IMG/VR virus record: IMGVR_UViG_3300027607_000106
Coordinates: 1-56,094 of that record
Strand: one strand, 5' to 3'
From: a virus
Length of the DNA stretch: 56,094 nt
The translations under genes were made by a program, and so were the position numbers. Shown here in pieces: positions 1 through 9,119 of the stretch (within the stretch, counting starts at the first letter, position 1; every line of letters begins with the position of its first letter). The notes beneath the pieces were generated by a model that worked only from the letters and a program-made list of their open reading frames with translations, was not told the origin of the DNA and made no database searches.

Positions 1-2397
1 CATCGGGGACTGCTGCCAGTTGCTGGCCGGTGCGTTGGCGTTGGTGGTGCCAAGGCGATACCAGCCGCTTTCGACGATCGTATTCAGATCCGCGTCGGTC
101 TGCGCGACATTCGCCGCGAGGCGATCAGGCGTTCTTTGTGCACCGGCCTCGATCGCCGCGAGTTTTGCTATCTCTTCGGCTGTTGTGAACCGGTTTGTCG
201 TGCCGGCGGTACTGATCTGATCGGCGGTGTAGTCGCCCAGCTGAGACACGACGACACCCGACCGACCATGGACAGACGAAACAGGACCAGTGTCGCCAGT
301 GCGAGAAAACTGCAGCCCGACCGGGTCCGCGGCTGTGAAGCTCGTATCGCCGCTGTGATTGGCGACGGTGATCTTCACGTATCCCGTAGCGTCAGTCACA
401 GCGGCGATGTCAAAGTAAGCCTGACGATCGAGCGGGGCGGTGATCGTGATCTGGCCCTTGGTCGCGCTCGACGAAGCCGCGAGAGACAACAGCCAGGCCA
501 CGATATCGGTGCCGCCGCGCCCGGTCTTGGAGACGAATAGCTGCGTCGCGGAAGCGAGGCTCGCATTGTTCGCCCGGATGCCACCGTTTGCGGGCGCCGC
601 ATCAGCGGTGGCGGTCTCCCAGTTCAGCAAGGTGCCGGGATTGGTCCCATCGGCGCCGGCCGCACCGTCGACACCATCCGACCCCGCGTCGCCCGATCGC
701 GCGAACTGGAGATAGAGCGCATCCGCAGCCGTGAACGCGAGGGCCCCGCTGTGGCCGCTAACCGTGACCTTCACATACCCGGTTGCCGTTGTGACGCTGG
801 TCACCTGGAAGGTCGCAAGCGATTGATCGGTGGCCTTGAGAAGCGTGAGGATGCCGGCGATGCCGTTCACTGCGTCATCGAGCGCAAGCAAGAACGCCTC
901 GATATCGTCGCCCGAGGCGTTTGTCGTAGCGACATAGAGCTGCGTGGCTGCGGCCAAGCTGGCGTTGTTCGCCCGAATCCCGCCGTTCGCGGGCGCTGCA
1001 TCAGCGGTCGACGTCTCCCAACTGACCGGCTGGCCATAGCTGACCCCATCGTCGCCGGCCGGCCCCGCCACACCGGCCGCGCCAGCGGGGCCCGCGTCTC
1101 CCTGCGCCCCTTGAGCACCCGTCGCGCCGGTCGCACCCGTCGCACCTACGGCGCCAGCAGGACCGGTGTCTCCCTTGTCGCCCGTCCGGCTGAACTGGAT
1201 GCTCAACGATGCACCATCTGCGAACGCGCCATTGTGGTCGACATAGGCAACTGTCAGGTTCTTGTAGCCCGTCTGGCCGCTGTATCCTGTCAGGTTGAAC
1301 GATGCGTAATTCGCCTTGTTGTTCAGATCGTAGATCAGGATATGACCGAGGACCGTCGACGTGCTGTCGTTCCACTTGTTGAGGTGTGCGGAGACATTCG
1401 GGGTCCCTGCGTCGGCGGTGGTGTTGTCGATGGCAATGTTGGTGACGTTGCCGATCGCGGCGTCATTGAAGCGGATTTTGCCATTGCCTGGATCGGCGAT
1501 AGTCGTCAGGGTCGAGAAGGTATAGACCAACCCGGCATCCGAGCCGGCAGGACCCTGAGCGCCCTGCGGGCCAGGATCGCCTTGCGCGATTGCCGCAAGG
1601 CTCGACCGCTCGACATAGAATTTGGATGTTCCGTCGCAGACGAGCTCGAGCCCGCCACCGGCGACCGACACCGATTTAGAGGTCAAACCGTCGCCGAAGG
1701 TATCGGCGCCCGACAACGCCACCGCGAGGCTGCCGCCGCCGGTCGTCGGCATCAGCACCCTCAGCCGGTACCCCTCGAACAGCGTCGCGGCTTGCGGCAC
1801 CGTCAGCGTTCGGTTCGCCGCGCCTAGGTCGAACACCATAAGCCGATCATGGTCCGTCGCCTCGGCGGTGTGATTGGCATTGCCGATCGCCCGCGTCGGC
1901 TTCGACAGCGCATTGGTGATCTCAACCCATGCACCGGACGCCTTTGACCAGAGGCGATGCGGCGGTCCGACCAGGACGGCCAGGTCGCTGGGCGAACCGA
2001 AATCCGCCAGCGGGGCATCGGATCCGGCGTCGAAATCCTCGGGCTGAAGGACAGCGACCGTTCCTTTGCCTTGCAGCAGATTCAGCAGATCGCGCACGTT
2101 CGAGGCGATGATCGCGTTCGTATAGTGATTGTTGCCGTGCAGGATCAGGTAACTGAGGCCGCTCGCCGTAGCGCCTTCATACGGCCGATCGAGGGTCAGC
2201 GCGGCATCGCTGGCCGGATCATTCGCGAGGATATAGGGCGCGACTGTGTGCCCGGATGCGTCTGCGCCCAGGATGACAATCAGGTCGCCCTTCAGCGCGT
2301 TGCCAACCCAGGTCGTGCCGGTGCCAGCAAGCGCGGTCGCGCCATTCGTGGCCGCTACGGTGCCTTCTGAGTACCAGATTTGAGGATTTTCAGCCAT
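1..2397 (-). CDS. Modular phage tail (side) fibre protein, C-terminus cut by window edge
   Basis: An open frame starts at ATG 2397 (MAENPQIWYSEGTVAATNGA) and runs off the left edge without a stop. After an N-terminal domain of about 270 residues it has a collagen-like stretch (GDPGPQGAQGPAG), then three tandem copies of a module of about 100 residues sharing the ends ATGYVK-TV and LQFSR(S/T)GD. The modules are joined by further Gly-X-Y linkers and by repeats of TADAAPANGGIRANNASL. Near the edge it shows VSSVHGRSGVVV and EEIAKLAAIEAGAQ, typical of phage fibres, followed by a pyocin-knob-like LNTIVESGWYRLG. Such proteins trimerise and bind host receptors. It is the last visible late gene and lies behind a terminator. 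The family assignment is firm; the receptor is unknown. Confidence 0.85.
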   Translation of the reverse strand, partial: MAENPQIWYSEGTVAATNGATALAGTGTTWVGNALKGDLIVILGADASGHTVAPYILANDPASDAALTLDRPYEGATASGLSYLILHGNNHYTNAIIASNVRDLLNLLQGKGTVAVLQPEDFDAGSDAPLADFGSPSDLAVLVGPPHRLWSKASGAWVEITNALSKPTRAIGNANHTAEATDHDRLMVFDLGAANRTLTVPQAATLFEGYRLRVLMPTTGGGSLAVALSGADTFGDGLTSKSVSVAGGGLELVCDGTSKFYVERSSLAAIAQGDPGPQGAQGPAGSDAGLVYTFSTLTTIADPGNGKIRFNDAAIGNVTNIAIDNTTADAGTPNVSAHLNKWNDSTSTVLGHILIYDLNNKANYASFNLTGYSGQTGYKNLTVAYVDHNGAFADGASLSIQFSRTGDKGDTGPAGAVGATGATGATGAQGAQGDAGPAGAAGVAGPAGDDGVSYGQPVSWETSTADAAPANGGIRANNASLAAATQLYVATTNASGDDIEAFLLALDDAVNGIAGILTLLKATDQSLATFQVTSVTTATGYVKVTVSGHSGALAFTAADALYLQFARSGDAGSDGVDGAAGADGTNPGTLLNWETATADAAPANGGIRANNASLASATQLFVSKTGRGGTDIVAWLLSLAASSSATKGQITITAPLDRQAYFDIAAVTDATGYVKITVANHSGDTSFTAADPVGLQFSRTGDTGPVSSVHGRSGVVVSQLGDYTADQISTAGTTNRFTTAEEIAKLAAIEAGAQRTPDRLAANVAQTDADLNTIVESGWYRLGTTNANAPASNWQQSPM

Positions 2398-2409
2398 GAT
2401 GTTCCCATG

Positions 2410-2430
2410 AAAAAACCGCCCGAAGGCGGC
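2410..2430 (-). terminator. Rho-independent terminator between tip protein and fibre genes
   Basis: On the minus strand the sequence reads GCCGCC-TTCG-GGCGG followed by six T. This is a GC stem closed by a stable UUCG tetraloop with a U tract. It follows the J-like gene and precedes the fibre start by 12 bases, so fibre expression requires read-through, antitermination or its own promoter. Confidence 0.85.
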
Positions 2431-2456
2431 TGCTGATCTTCAAAGGTTCTTGGACC

Positions 2457-5400
2457 TTATCGCTTGTACGCGTTGCCGCTTACCGATCCATCGTTGTAGG
2501 TTCGGCAATTGACTTGATTGCTGTTTGTGCTCGCGAACAGATCGTATTTTGTCTCGACTGACGGCGGGTTTTCATCGATGAAGGCAATCGTTCTATCGAA
2601 CAACATCTGTGAGGCCGACAAATTCAGCATATCGAAGTTGAATTTATTGACCTCCTGACCGCCCCTGAACAAGCGAAATGTAACACCTCCGACAGTGTCA
2701 GGCTGGGCTACATCTGTATATGTAATTTGCGCATGAACAAGGAATTCTATTCTGACGAATTCGACTTCATCATCAAGGTCCATTGTGATGGAGGCGACTT
2801 TCTTTTCAGATATCCCGATGTTCTGAACGTTTGAGAACGATCCGAGCGTCGGGACAGTAATTTCCCGTCGTTTCAAATTGTTCGATTTGAGGTTTCGGAT
2901 GTGGGCATTCTCTATGTAGACGACCCCGCCGCTTATGTAGAACGGGTAGACTTTTTCGTCGTTGTGCGTAAACGCAAAGTTCTCGGCCTCGATGACGGCT
3001 TGGCTGCCGCCGCCCTGCATCGCATCCAGATACAGAGCCGCCTGCTCGAAATTGTCCTCGACACCGGCCCGCACGCGCAATGCCATCCGCGATGCCACGC
3101 CGCTCGGACCGGACTGCGCCTCCATGGCGATCAGGCCCTCGGCATAGCCATCCTCGGTCTCCGCGACGACCGACTTGAGGCTCGATGCGAGCGATTCCAG
3201 GCCCTTCTTCGTTTGGGTCGCCTGGGCCGCGTCCGCTTCCAGCACCGCGCCGAGGGCGGAATCTTCAAGCTGGCCCCAGCCGATATGCGCGAGCTCGAAG
3301 TCGACGGCCTGATCGTCCGAAGGAATGAACTTCAGCCCGGTGATCGTGTTGTTGATCCAGTTGTTGCCGCCGGCATCGAGGTCGGACATGTCAAATGTCA
3401 TGACAACGAATTCATCGTCTTGCGCGTCACCGGTTCCCCACGGGTGCGCCGCGTCCTTGTACCAGCTGTTGCCATACCCATGGCCGTTCGTTTTGTACTG
3501 CAGCCGCCCCTTGAAGTCCGACCCCGCACCGCGCCAGCGACCGACGATCTGAACGACCGGACTGCCGTTCCCGTCAAACTGCATATCGGTCGACAGGTTG
3601 AAGACGTAGCCGGGCTTGCTGCCGCTGCCGCGCAGCCGCGCGGTGTCGTCGAGGCCGCCGCTGATCGTGCCATTTGCGGCCGATGCCTTGGTGAGAAGGA
3701 CTGTCTTGCCTTTCCAGACATTCGTCGGCAGGAACTGCTGAACCTTCGCCGACAGAAGCGTGTCGCGCAACGCGTTGACCTTGAGGCCATCCTTGTTGAG
3801 GTTGACCTGCGTTTCGAGATTGTCGAATGCCGTGGACAGGCCGGAGACATCGCCCTCGACATTCCCGACGCGCGTCGTCAGCAGCGTTGTGGCATTTGCG
3901 ATTGACGTAATCTCGCCCTCGTTCGCGGTGATCCGAATGCCCTGGCTGCTGATCAGCGCGGCGAGAGCCGAATTCCCGGTCACGCTGTCGTTGACGACGC
4001 CGAACAGCGTCAGGATGTCGGACGCCAACAGGTCCAGTCCGTCCTCGGTATCCTGCACCCGAACGACGAGTTCCTGGAGGGCCAGCGCGATTCCGGATTG
4101 ATCGCCCTCGACACTGGTCAGCCGCGCCTCGAGCCCGAGGATCGACTCCGCCCGCGCTTCCTTCTCGTCGACGATCGCACGGTCGATCCTGATGACGGCC
4201 GCTCTCGCATCTTCCGACTGCTGCACCACCGCCGTGATGATCGAATTTTTGGTCAGTTCCATGAACGCGCCGTTCTCGGCGACGAGCGCGGTCAGCTCCT
4301 CCATTGTTTCGCGAAGATTGTCGAGACCGATATTCAGGAAGGCCTGCGAATCCTCCTCGATGCGTTGCAGGTTGCCCTGCACGTCGGGATCGAGATGCTC
4401 GATCTTGATGACACCCGGCGGTGGTTCGACCGGCGGCACCTCCGATTGAGCGATCGAAAGCTCGGCCCATGGCCCGGCCCGCTTGCCGATGCCGCGAACG
4501 CGCACCTTCAGTTCCTGCGCCTTCACCGTCGCCGTGAAGCGGTTGTCTTCGCCGGCATAGACCGGCGTCCATGACGCCCCGTTGTCGTAACTGACCTCGG
4601 CCTTATAGCGCCTGGCGCCCGCCGCCGGCAGCCAGCCGGCCGCGAGCCGGATATCGAAGTCGTACCGCGCGAGGTTTCCGTAGAGACCCGAAACGATCGG
4701 CCGATCCGGGACCTTCGGCGGCGTCGGCGGGCGCAGATAGGGCGGTGGCGTCTCGGTTCCGTCCGCCGAATAGACTTCGGGCGCGTCAAGCTGCGCGATC
4801 ACCTCAACCTGATTGTTCCCGGTCGGCCGGGCCGACACGACAAGGCCGTCGAACGTCGGCGCGTTGTCCTGGTACAGGACCAGATGCGCTTTCTCCGAAC
4901 GCGCGGCCGGCAGGATGCTGGCGATCGTGCCGTCCTGCGCCTCGACGGCCGCCAGATCCGTGGCGTTGAGCTTGATCGTGCGGTCGTCTTGGATCTTGTT
5001 GACGTCGCACGGGCCCCACTCGCGGCCATCCTTGCCGCGCAGATAGACCGAATCCTCTGTGCCCCAGACATAACGAAGGCGAACTTGCGAAATCCGGACC
5101 TCTGCGCCGCCGCCGCTGTCGTTGACATTGACGCCGAAGCGAAGGCGCGCCGCCGTGGTCGCCCAGGCCTCGATGCCGCTGGCCGCGTCCGCCGCGAAAT
5201 AGAACTGCGTCGTCTGCTTGCCGTCGGTCGAGGTCTTCAGATCGGAATACCCTCCAATCGCGCCGCCGATCTGGACATAGGCATCGTCCAGCGCGACGCA
5301 GCGGCCTCGAACGCGCCCCTGCCCCGCTCCTTCGACGCGCCAAACGACCTGAAGCTCGACGATCTGGCCGTCGGTCGGAACGTCCAGAGCCCTCTTGTGT

Positions 5401-7679
5401 CGGATCGAGTTGGCCGCGGTCCCCGAGCGCACAGCCGCCCGCGCGTCCAGCGTCGCATCATCGACGAACGTCCCGCTGAGATCGGGCAACGAGCTCGCAG
5501 CCCCTGCGTTCTGGTTGGTCCAGTCCGCCCCATCGCTCTCGAAATACTGCGGCGCAGGTGATTGAACGATATCGCTGTCGAGCGTCAGTGTGTTCGCGTC
5601 GACGGACCGCACCTGCGCATTGGCAACACCCATGAGAGGATGGGACACGTTGATCGGATCCAGCCGGACGAGATCAAGGCCCTCCATCTCTGTCACGAAC
5701 CCGACGAACTGCCGGCGATAGGCGTTCTTGGCGACGCGGCGGAGACCACGGCGCCATGCGTGGTCGTGATTGGTCGAGCCAAAGGCGTCCTCTTCGACCG
5801 GCGCTTCGCCGCTGTAGGTCGATAGCTCCGCCTTTACCTCGTCCTCGATCCAGGTGTCTTCGTTGATGAACTTGATGTAGAGCGAATCCGGGGACTCATC
5901 GTCGGCGAAGATGAACTCCTGCCAGAAGGACCCCTTGACGATGTTGCGCGGCGTGAAGGTTGCGCGGCGGATGTCGCGCGCCTCGTCGCGGACGAAGCCG
6001 ATCCGGCCGCCCAGGCGGATGATCTGAGCGTCGCCGGCATCAAGGATCGCGTTCGTCGCGACGCCGACAGTCCATTCCCGGTCGAACACGGCGTTGAAGG
6101 TGTCGCCGCGCCCGTCCCAAAGGCTGTCGTAGGCTTCGAGCCAGTCCAGATCGTATTTCGTGTCCGCAAGCCCGGCGCCATAGTCGGTATCGCGCAGCCA
6201 ATCGGCGGTGGCCCAGGCGATCGAGCGCGTTGCAACCGGCGCGGACCAGGTCTTGGTCGACGCGTTGTAGGTCGGCAGCTTGCGCGTGCCGGTAACGAAG
6301 ATCTCGTTCGAGGAGAACTGATTGAAGTCCTCGTTCGCCTTGATCTTGACCGCGATCAGGGACACGCCGGGCGGCGTCTTGAAACCGGCGATATAGCCCT
6401 TCAGGCCGCCCCAGAGCAGCTTGTTCTTCGAGTTCTTGTCGTCGGCTGCCGAGAAGTCCCGCTCGGAGGAGAACCGGACCTCGTAGCGACCCTTCGCAAC
6501 CGCCTTGCGATAAGTGATCCTCTGCGGCTCGCGCGTCCCGCGCACGATCCGGTGGGAGCCATTGTCACCGTTGCCGTTGTTCTCGATATCGAGCCAGGTT
6601 CCCGCACCGACCGGCGCCCCGGCATCGTCGATCTCGCGATACTGCATCCGCACGTCGACGAGATTGACTTGAAGCTCGCCCTCGTCGGTGACGTAGTAGA
6701 GGCCTTCCGGAAAGATCAGATCGACAGCCAGCCGGTTGACCCGGTTCGACGCGCCGGCCGGGTTGACGACGAACGGTCCGAGGATGCCGGGCGGATTCGG
6801 GACCTCCTGGCCGCTGACCTCGCTGGCCGTGATGACGCCGGCCGGAAACAGCGTAATCTCGCCACCCGGATCGATGAACTCGAATTCCAGATCGTCAACG
6901 GTGCCCGTGACGCCATCGACCGGGTTCCAGACCTCCGTATCGCCGATCTCGATCCGCTCGTATTCGATCTCCCCGCAGGTCGTCATCAACACCTGGTAGA
7001 GGAACTGATCGTTGCCTTCGAACTCCTGATAGGGCTTGGTCAGGAACGGCGGCGGCAGGCGCAGGCGACCATACCAGACCGGCATCACCCCGCCCGGGTT
7101 GGCCCGGTTGCTCGCGGCCGACACTGTGTAGGATTCGAAATCCTCCGTTGCCGGGGTCTCCGGCTTCGGCGCCAGCAGGTTCAGCAGCAGCGAACCGCCG
7201 ATGACAAGGCCGGAAGCCGCAAGTGTGCCGAGCGGCGAAAGGGTGCCGGCCGCAGTGGTGAACGCCGCGACACCCACGCCCGCGACAAGATACGGCGCGG
7301 CGATCGCCAGCGCGAGCGAAGCGACGACGGCGGCAACCTGTTTGCCGGAATTCGACCCGCTTCCGCCGCCCCCGCCGCGCGGGACCGGAACGAAGGCGAT
7401 CGTCTCGTCCGGACCGATCACCCGCGTGTGCCAGGTTGCCTGCTTCACATAGGCAGGTTCACCCGAGCCGTCCGGCCCAAGAACCGCCGTCGGCAGTCGG
7501 AACCGAACATCCGCCGGGAAGACCGGGAGCGGCATTGCTGGATCCTGCGGCGCGAAGAAGTGCGGCAGGTCGCGGTTCAGCTGCGCGATTGCCTCGTAGA
7601 CCGTCATATCCGGGCGATCGAGCACGATCTCCCGTTCCGTTCCTTCGTAGAAACGGTCGACAACAACAAGCCGGCCCAT
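2457..7679 (-). CDS. J-like tail tip / central fibre host-specificity protein
   Basis: This protein of about 1740 residues forms the tail tip and contacts the host surface. ATG 7679 (MGRLVVVDRFYEG) is preferred to the upstream start at 7718 because it lies 2 bases after the NlpC/P60 stop and matches how J proteins begin. An N-terminal assembly domain is followed by a glycine-rich linker and a hydrophobic stretch near residues 110-180, the usual pattern in this family. The central J domains follow, then a fibronectin-III-like segment near residues 990-1090 (SYDNGASWTPVYAGEDNRF), heptad-rich helices near 1100-1270, and a C-terminal receptor region. The gene order NlpC/P60 then J is as in lambda-like phages. 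The C-terminal 300 residues are more AT-rich than the rest, as expected for an exchangeable specificity region. Confidence 0.92.
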   Translation of the reverse strand: MGRLVVVDRFYEGTEREIVLDRPDMTVYEAIAQLNRDLPHFFAPQDPAMPLPVFPADVRFRLPTAVLGPDGSGEPAYVKQATWHTRVIGPDETIAFVPVPRGGGGGSGSNSGKQVAAVVASLALAIAAPYLVAGVGVAAFTTAAGTLSPLGTLAASGLVIGGSLLLNLLAPKPETPATEDFESYTVSAASNRANPGGVMPVWYGRLRLPPPFLTKPYQEFEGNDQFLYQVLMTTCGEIEYERIEIGDTEVWNPVDGVTGTVDDLEFEFIDPGGEITLFPAGVITASEVSGQEVPNPPGILGPFVVNPAGASNRVNRLAVDLIFPEGLYYVTDEGELQVNLVDVRMQYREIDDAGAPVGAGTWLDIENNGNGDNGSHRIVRGTREPQRITYRKAVAKGRYEVRFSSERDFSAADDKNSKNKLLWGGLKGYIAGFKTPPGVSLIAVKIKANEDFNQFSSNEIFVTGTRKLPTYNASTKTWSAPVATRSIAWATADWLRDTDYGAGLADTKYDLDWLEAYDSLWDGRGDTFNAVFDREWTVGVATNAILDAGDAQIIRLGGRIGFVRDEARDIRRATFTPRNIVKGSFWQEFIFADDESPDSLYIKFINEDTWIEDEVKAELSTYSGEAPVEEDAFGSTNHDHAWRRGLRRVAKNAYRRQFVGFVTEMEGLDLVRLDPINVSHPLMGVANAQVRSVDANTLTLDSDIVQSPAPQYFESDGADWTNQNAGAASSLPDLSGTFVDDATLDARAAVRSGTAANSIRHKRALDVPTDGQIVELQVVWRVEGAGQGRVRGRCVALDDAYVQIGGAIGGYSDLKTSTDGKQTTQFYFAADAASGIEAWATTAARLRFGVNVNDSGGGAEVRISQVRLRYVWGTEDSVYLRGKDGREWGPCDVNKIQDDRTIKLNATDLAAVEAQDGTIASILPAARSEKAHLVLYQDNAPTFDGLVVSARPTGNNQVEVIAQLDAPEVYSADGTETPPPYLRPPTPPKVPDRPIVSGLYGNLARYDFDIRLAAGWLPAAGARRYKAEVSYDNGASWTPVYAGEDNRFTATVKAQELKVRVRGIGKRAGPWAELSIAQSEVPPVEPPPGVIKIEHLDPDVQGNLQRIEEDSQAFLNIGLDNLRETMEELTALVAENGAFMELTKNSIITAVVQQSEDARAAVIRIDRAIVDEKEARAESILGLEARLTSVEGDQSGIALALQELVVRVQDTEDGLDLLASDILTLFGVVNDSVTGNSALAALISSQGIRITANEGEITSIANATTLLTTRVGNVEGDVSGLSTAFDNLETQVNLNKDGLKVNALRDTLLSAKVQQFLPTNVWKGKTVLLTKASAANGTISGGLDDTARLRGSGSKPGYVFNLSTDMQFDGNGSPVVQIVGRWRGAGSDFKGRLQYKTNGHGYGNSWYKDAAHPWGTGDAQDDEFVVMTFDMSDLDAGGNNWINNTITGLKFIPSDDQAVDFELAHIGWGQLEDSALGAVLEADAAQATQTKKGLESLASSLKSVVAETEDGYAEGLIAMEAQSGPSGVASRMALRVRAGVEDNFEQAALYLDAMQGGGSQAVIEAENFAFTHNDEKVYPFYISGGVVYIENAHIRNLKSNNLKRREITVPTLGSFSNVQNIGISEKKVASITMDLDDEVEFVRIEFLVHAQITYTDVAQPDTVGGVTFRLFRGGQEVNKFNFDMLNLSASQMLFDRTIAFIDENPPSVETKYDLFASTNSNQVNCRTYNDGSVSGNAYKR

Positions 7680-7681
7680 GC

Positions 7682-8116
7682 TCAGTCTCTCGGAAGGTAG
7701 AAGTGGAAGGCCGTCCACGCCTTGGGCGGGGCCTTCATCCGAAACAGGGTGTCGACGACAACGCCCATCGATTTGCTTTCGTCTTCGCCGCCGAGCGTGT
7801 GCAGGACCATGCCCCGATCGATATCGAGATAGGTTCCCATGTGGTGCCCGATGCCCTCACGAAACATCGAGACAATGGCCCCGTCGACAGGCCCGTCGAT
7901 CCGGCGCCAGTTACGGCGCTCGGGATGCGCCTGGATGAAGCCGGCAATGGCCTGCAATCCGGCTCTCTCCGGCGTGACGAACTCCGGCATAGCGCGGCCG
8001 AACAATTCGCGCTGCACGAAACGCGTCAGTCCATAACAGTCGAAAGCATCCGGCCCCTGACCGCCGAGCTTGTAGGGCCGGCCGATCAGACCGTTGATGA
8101 AGGCGATGCGATCCAT
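7682..8116 (-). CDS. NlpC/P60 tail peptidase
   Basis: A cysteine peptidase of the lambda K-like tail-tip type that cleaves peptidoglycan stem peptides during DNA entry. The fold is seen in GRPYKLGG, the nucleophile motif AFDCYGL and the histidine in IGHHMGTYLDI. ATG 8116 (MDRIAFINGLIGRPY) starts 2 bases after the upstream stop and gives the usual distance to the GRPY motif. A GTG at 8140 would add eight residues and overlap the upstream gene. At 144 residues it has the normal length for phage members. It lies between the DUF1833 gene and the J-like gene, the standard distal-tail order. Confidence 0.9.
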   Translation of the reverse strand: MDRIAFINGLIGRPYKLGGQGPDAFDCYGLTRFVQRELFGRAMPEFVTPERAGLQAIAGFIQAHPERRNWRRIDGPVDGAIVSMFREGIGHHMGTYLDIDRGMVLHTLGGEDESKSMGVVVDTLFRMKAPPKAWTAFHFYLPRD

Positions 8117-8118
8117 GG

Positions 8119-8688
8119 TCAGACGAACAGGCTTGGGCACTCTTCGCGCGAGAAGATCCGGCGCGGCGCCGTGACGTTGACGATATCGACGAAGCGAGCG
8201 GTCGCAGTCAGCCGCATAGGTGTCGCCCGCAGCTTCTTGACCGCCAGGCCGTCGATCTTATGCGCGGGACCCATCGTGCTCGCGAGCGAATAGACGCCGG
8301 TCGAGGCATTGTGGTTCAGGATGTACTCCCGGTAGATCAGGATCGCCGGGGTGCGGATCTTCACGCCCTCGCGGATGCGGTTCATGTATTGCATCGGCAC
8401 ATTGTCGATCGCGAACTCCATCTCGCCGAGGCTGCCCTCCTCCTGCGCAGGCTGCACGACCTCGACATTGAGCGGCAGGAACGTCTTGGTCTGGCCGGCA
8501 AACAGCGGCGCATCGGCCTCGATCGGCAAATCCCAGGGCTGATTGTCGAGCGCGATCCGGATCGAATCCTGTCCGCCGCCCGGCGCCTGAAAGCTCGAAT
8601 GGATCAGTTCCAGCGTGACGAGCGTAAACTCGTCGACCGGGTTGCTGGCGTAGATTTCCCGCAGGTCCTCGTCGGTCAGTTGCGGCAT
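8119..8688 (-). CDS. DUF1833 minor tail protein
   Basis: A 189-residue protein starting MPQLTDEDLREIYASNP, with the pattern of the DUF1833 family found in the distal tail modules of lambdoid and HK97-like phages. Its role is likely comparable to the lambda L/M baseplate-hub proteins, but no enzymatic motif is visible. It overlaps the upstream 120-residue gene at the stop/start and is followed after 2 bases by the NlpC/P60 gene, so all are translated from one message. The ending EECPSLFV contains a single cysteine. Confidence 0.75.
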   Translation of the reverse strand: MPQLTDEDLREIYASNPVDEFTLVTLELIHSSFQAPGGGQDSIRIALDNQPWDLPIEADAPLFAGQTKTFLPLNVEVVQPAQEEGSLGEMEFAIDNVPMQYMNRIREGVKIRTPAILIYREYILNHNASTGVYSLASTMGPAHKIDGLAVKKLRATPMRLTATARFVDIVNVTAPRRIFSREECPSLFV

Positions 8689-9050
8689 CAGAAGTCCTCG
8701 ACCTCAAGCGTGATCGCCACATCGTGGAAGAAGCCGCCGCCGGGATTGGCGGTATAGCTGATGTTCCGGCAGGTTCGGGTTTCGTAGGCCGCGCCAGTCC
8801 AAATCGGCATGGTGAAATCCGCCGTCCCGTCGACCAGCTCGTCGCGGACGAACGCCTTGAAGGTGGCGAATTCGGGATTGTCGAGGCGCAGCGCGAACGA
8901 TGCGGTCGCTACATTGAGCGTTGCCATGCGACGGCCGCGACGGTTCCCACCCTCCATATCGGTGCGGTTCGGCGGCCGGAACGGCTCGTCAACGGACATG
9001 GAGCCGGATACCGGCGTGTGCCGGACCGTGCCGGGCCAGGTTGAAGACAT
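8688..9050 (-). CDS. Small distal tail protein
   Basis: A 120-residue protein with the pattern WPGTV...RTDMEGGNRRGRRMAT, then an aromatic-rich C-terminal half. This resembles the small protein that often precedes DUF1833/NlpC/J genes in siphoviruses and may be a hub or distal tail component. The ATG at 9050 has only a weak ribosome site. It is the first distal tail gene after the accessory insertion, so its original upstream leader has probably been replaced. The function is inferred from position. Confidence 0.65.
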   Translation of the reverse strand: MSSTWPGTVRHTPVSGSMSVDEPFRPPNRTDMEGGNRRGRRMATLNVATASFALRLDNPEFATFKAFVRDELVDGTADFTMPIWTGAAYETRTCRNISYTANPGGGFFHDVAITLEVEDF

Positions 9051-9069
9051 GGGTTGGCTTTCGTTTGGA

Positions 9070-9088
9070 GCACTACCCGTGGTAGTGC
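9070..9088. repeat. Perfect 8-bp inverted repeat in divergent gap
   Basis: GCACTACC-CGT-GGTAGTGC lies between the distal tail gene (minus) and the WD40 gene (plus). It has no T tract on either side, so it looks more like a protein-binding site or an RNA hairpin than a terminator. Confidence 0.5.
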
Positions 9089-9119
9089 TTGCGTTCTGCC
9101 AAGCTTACAGGGGTGCAAA

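Noticed and set aside
751-1827. Plus-strand frame of 358 codons
   Set aside because: It is antisense to the open fibre frame, which has clear collagen-like and fibre motifs; the plus frame is rich in Arg and Gly with no domain.
2901-3905. Plus-strand frames opposite the J-like gene
   Set aside because: They are antisense to a strong tail-tip gene, with no ribosome sites or recognisable domains.
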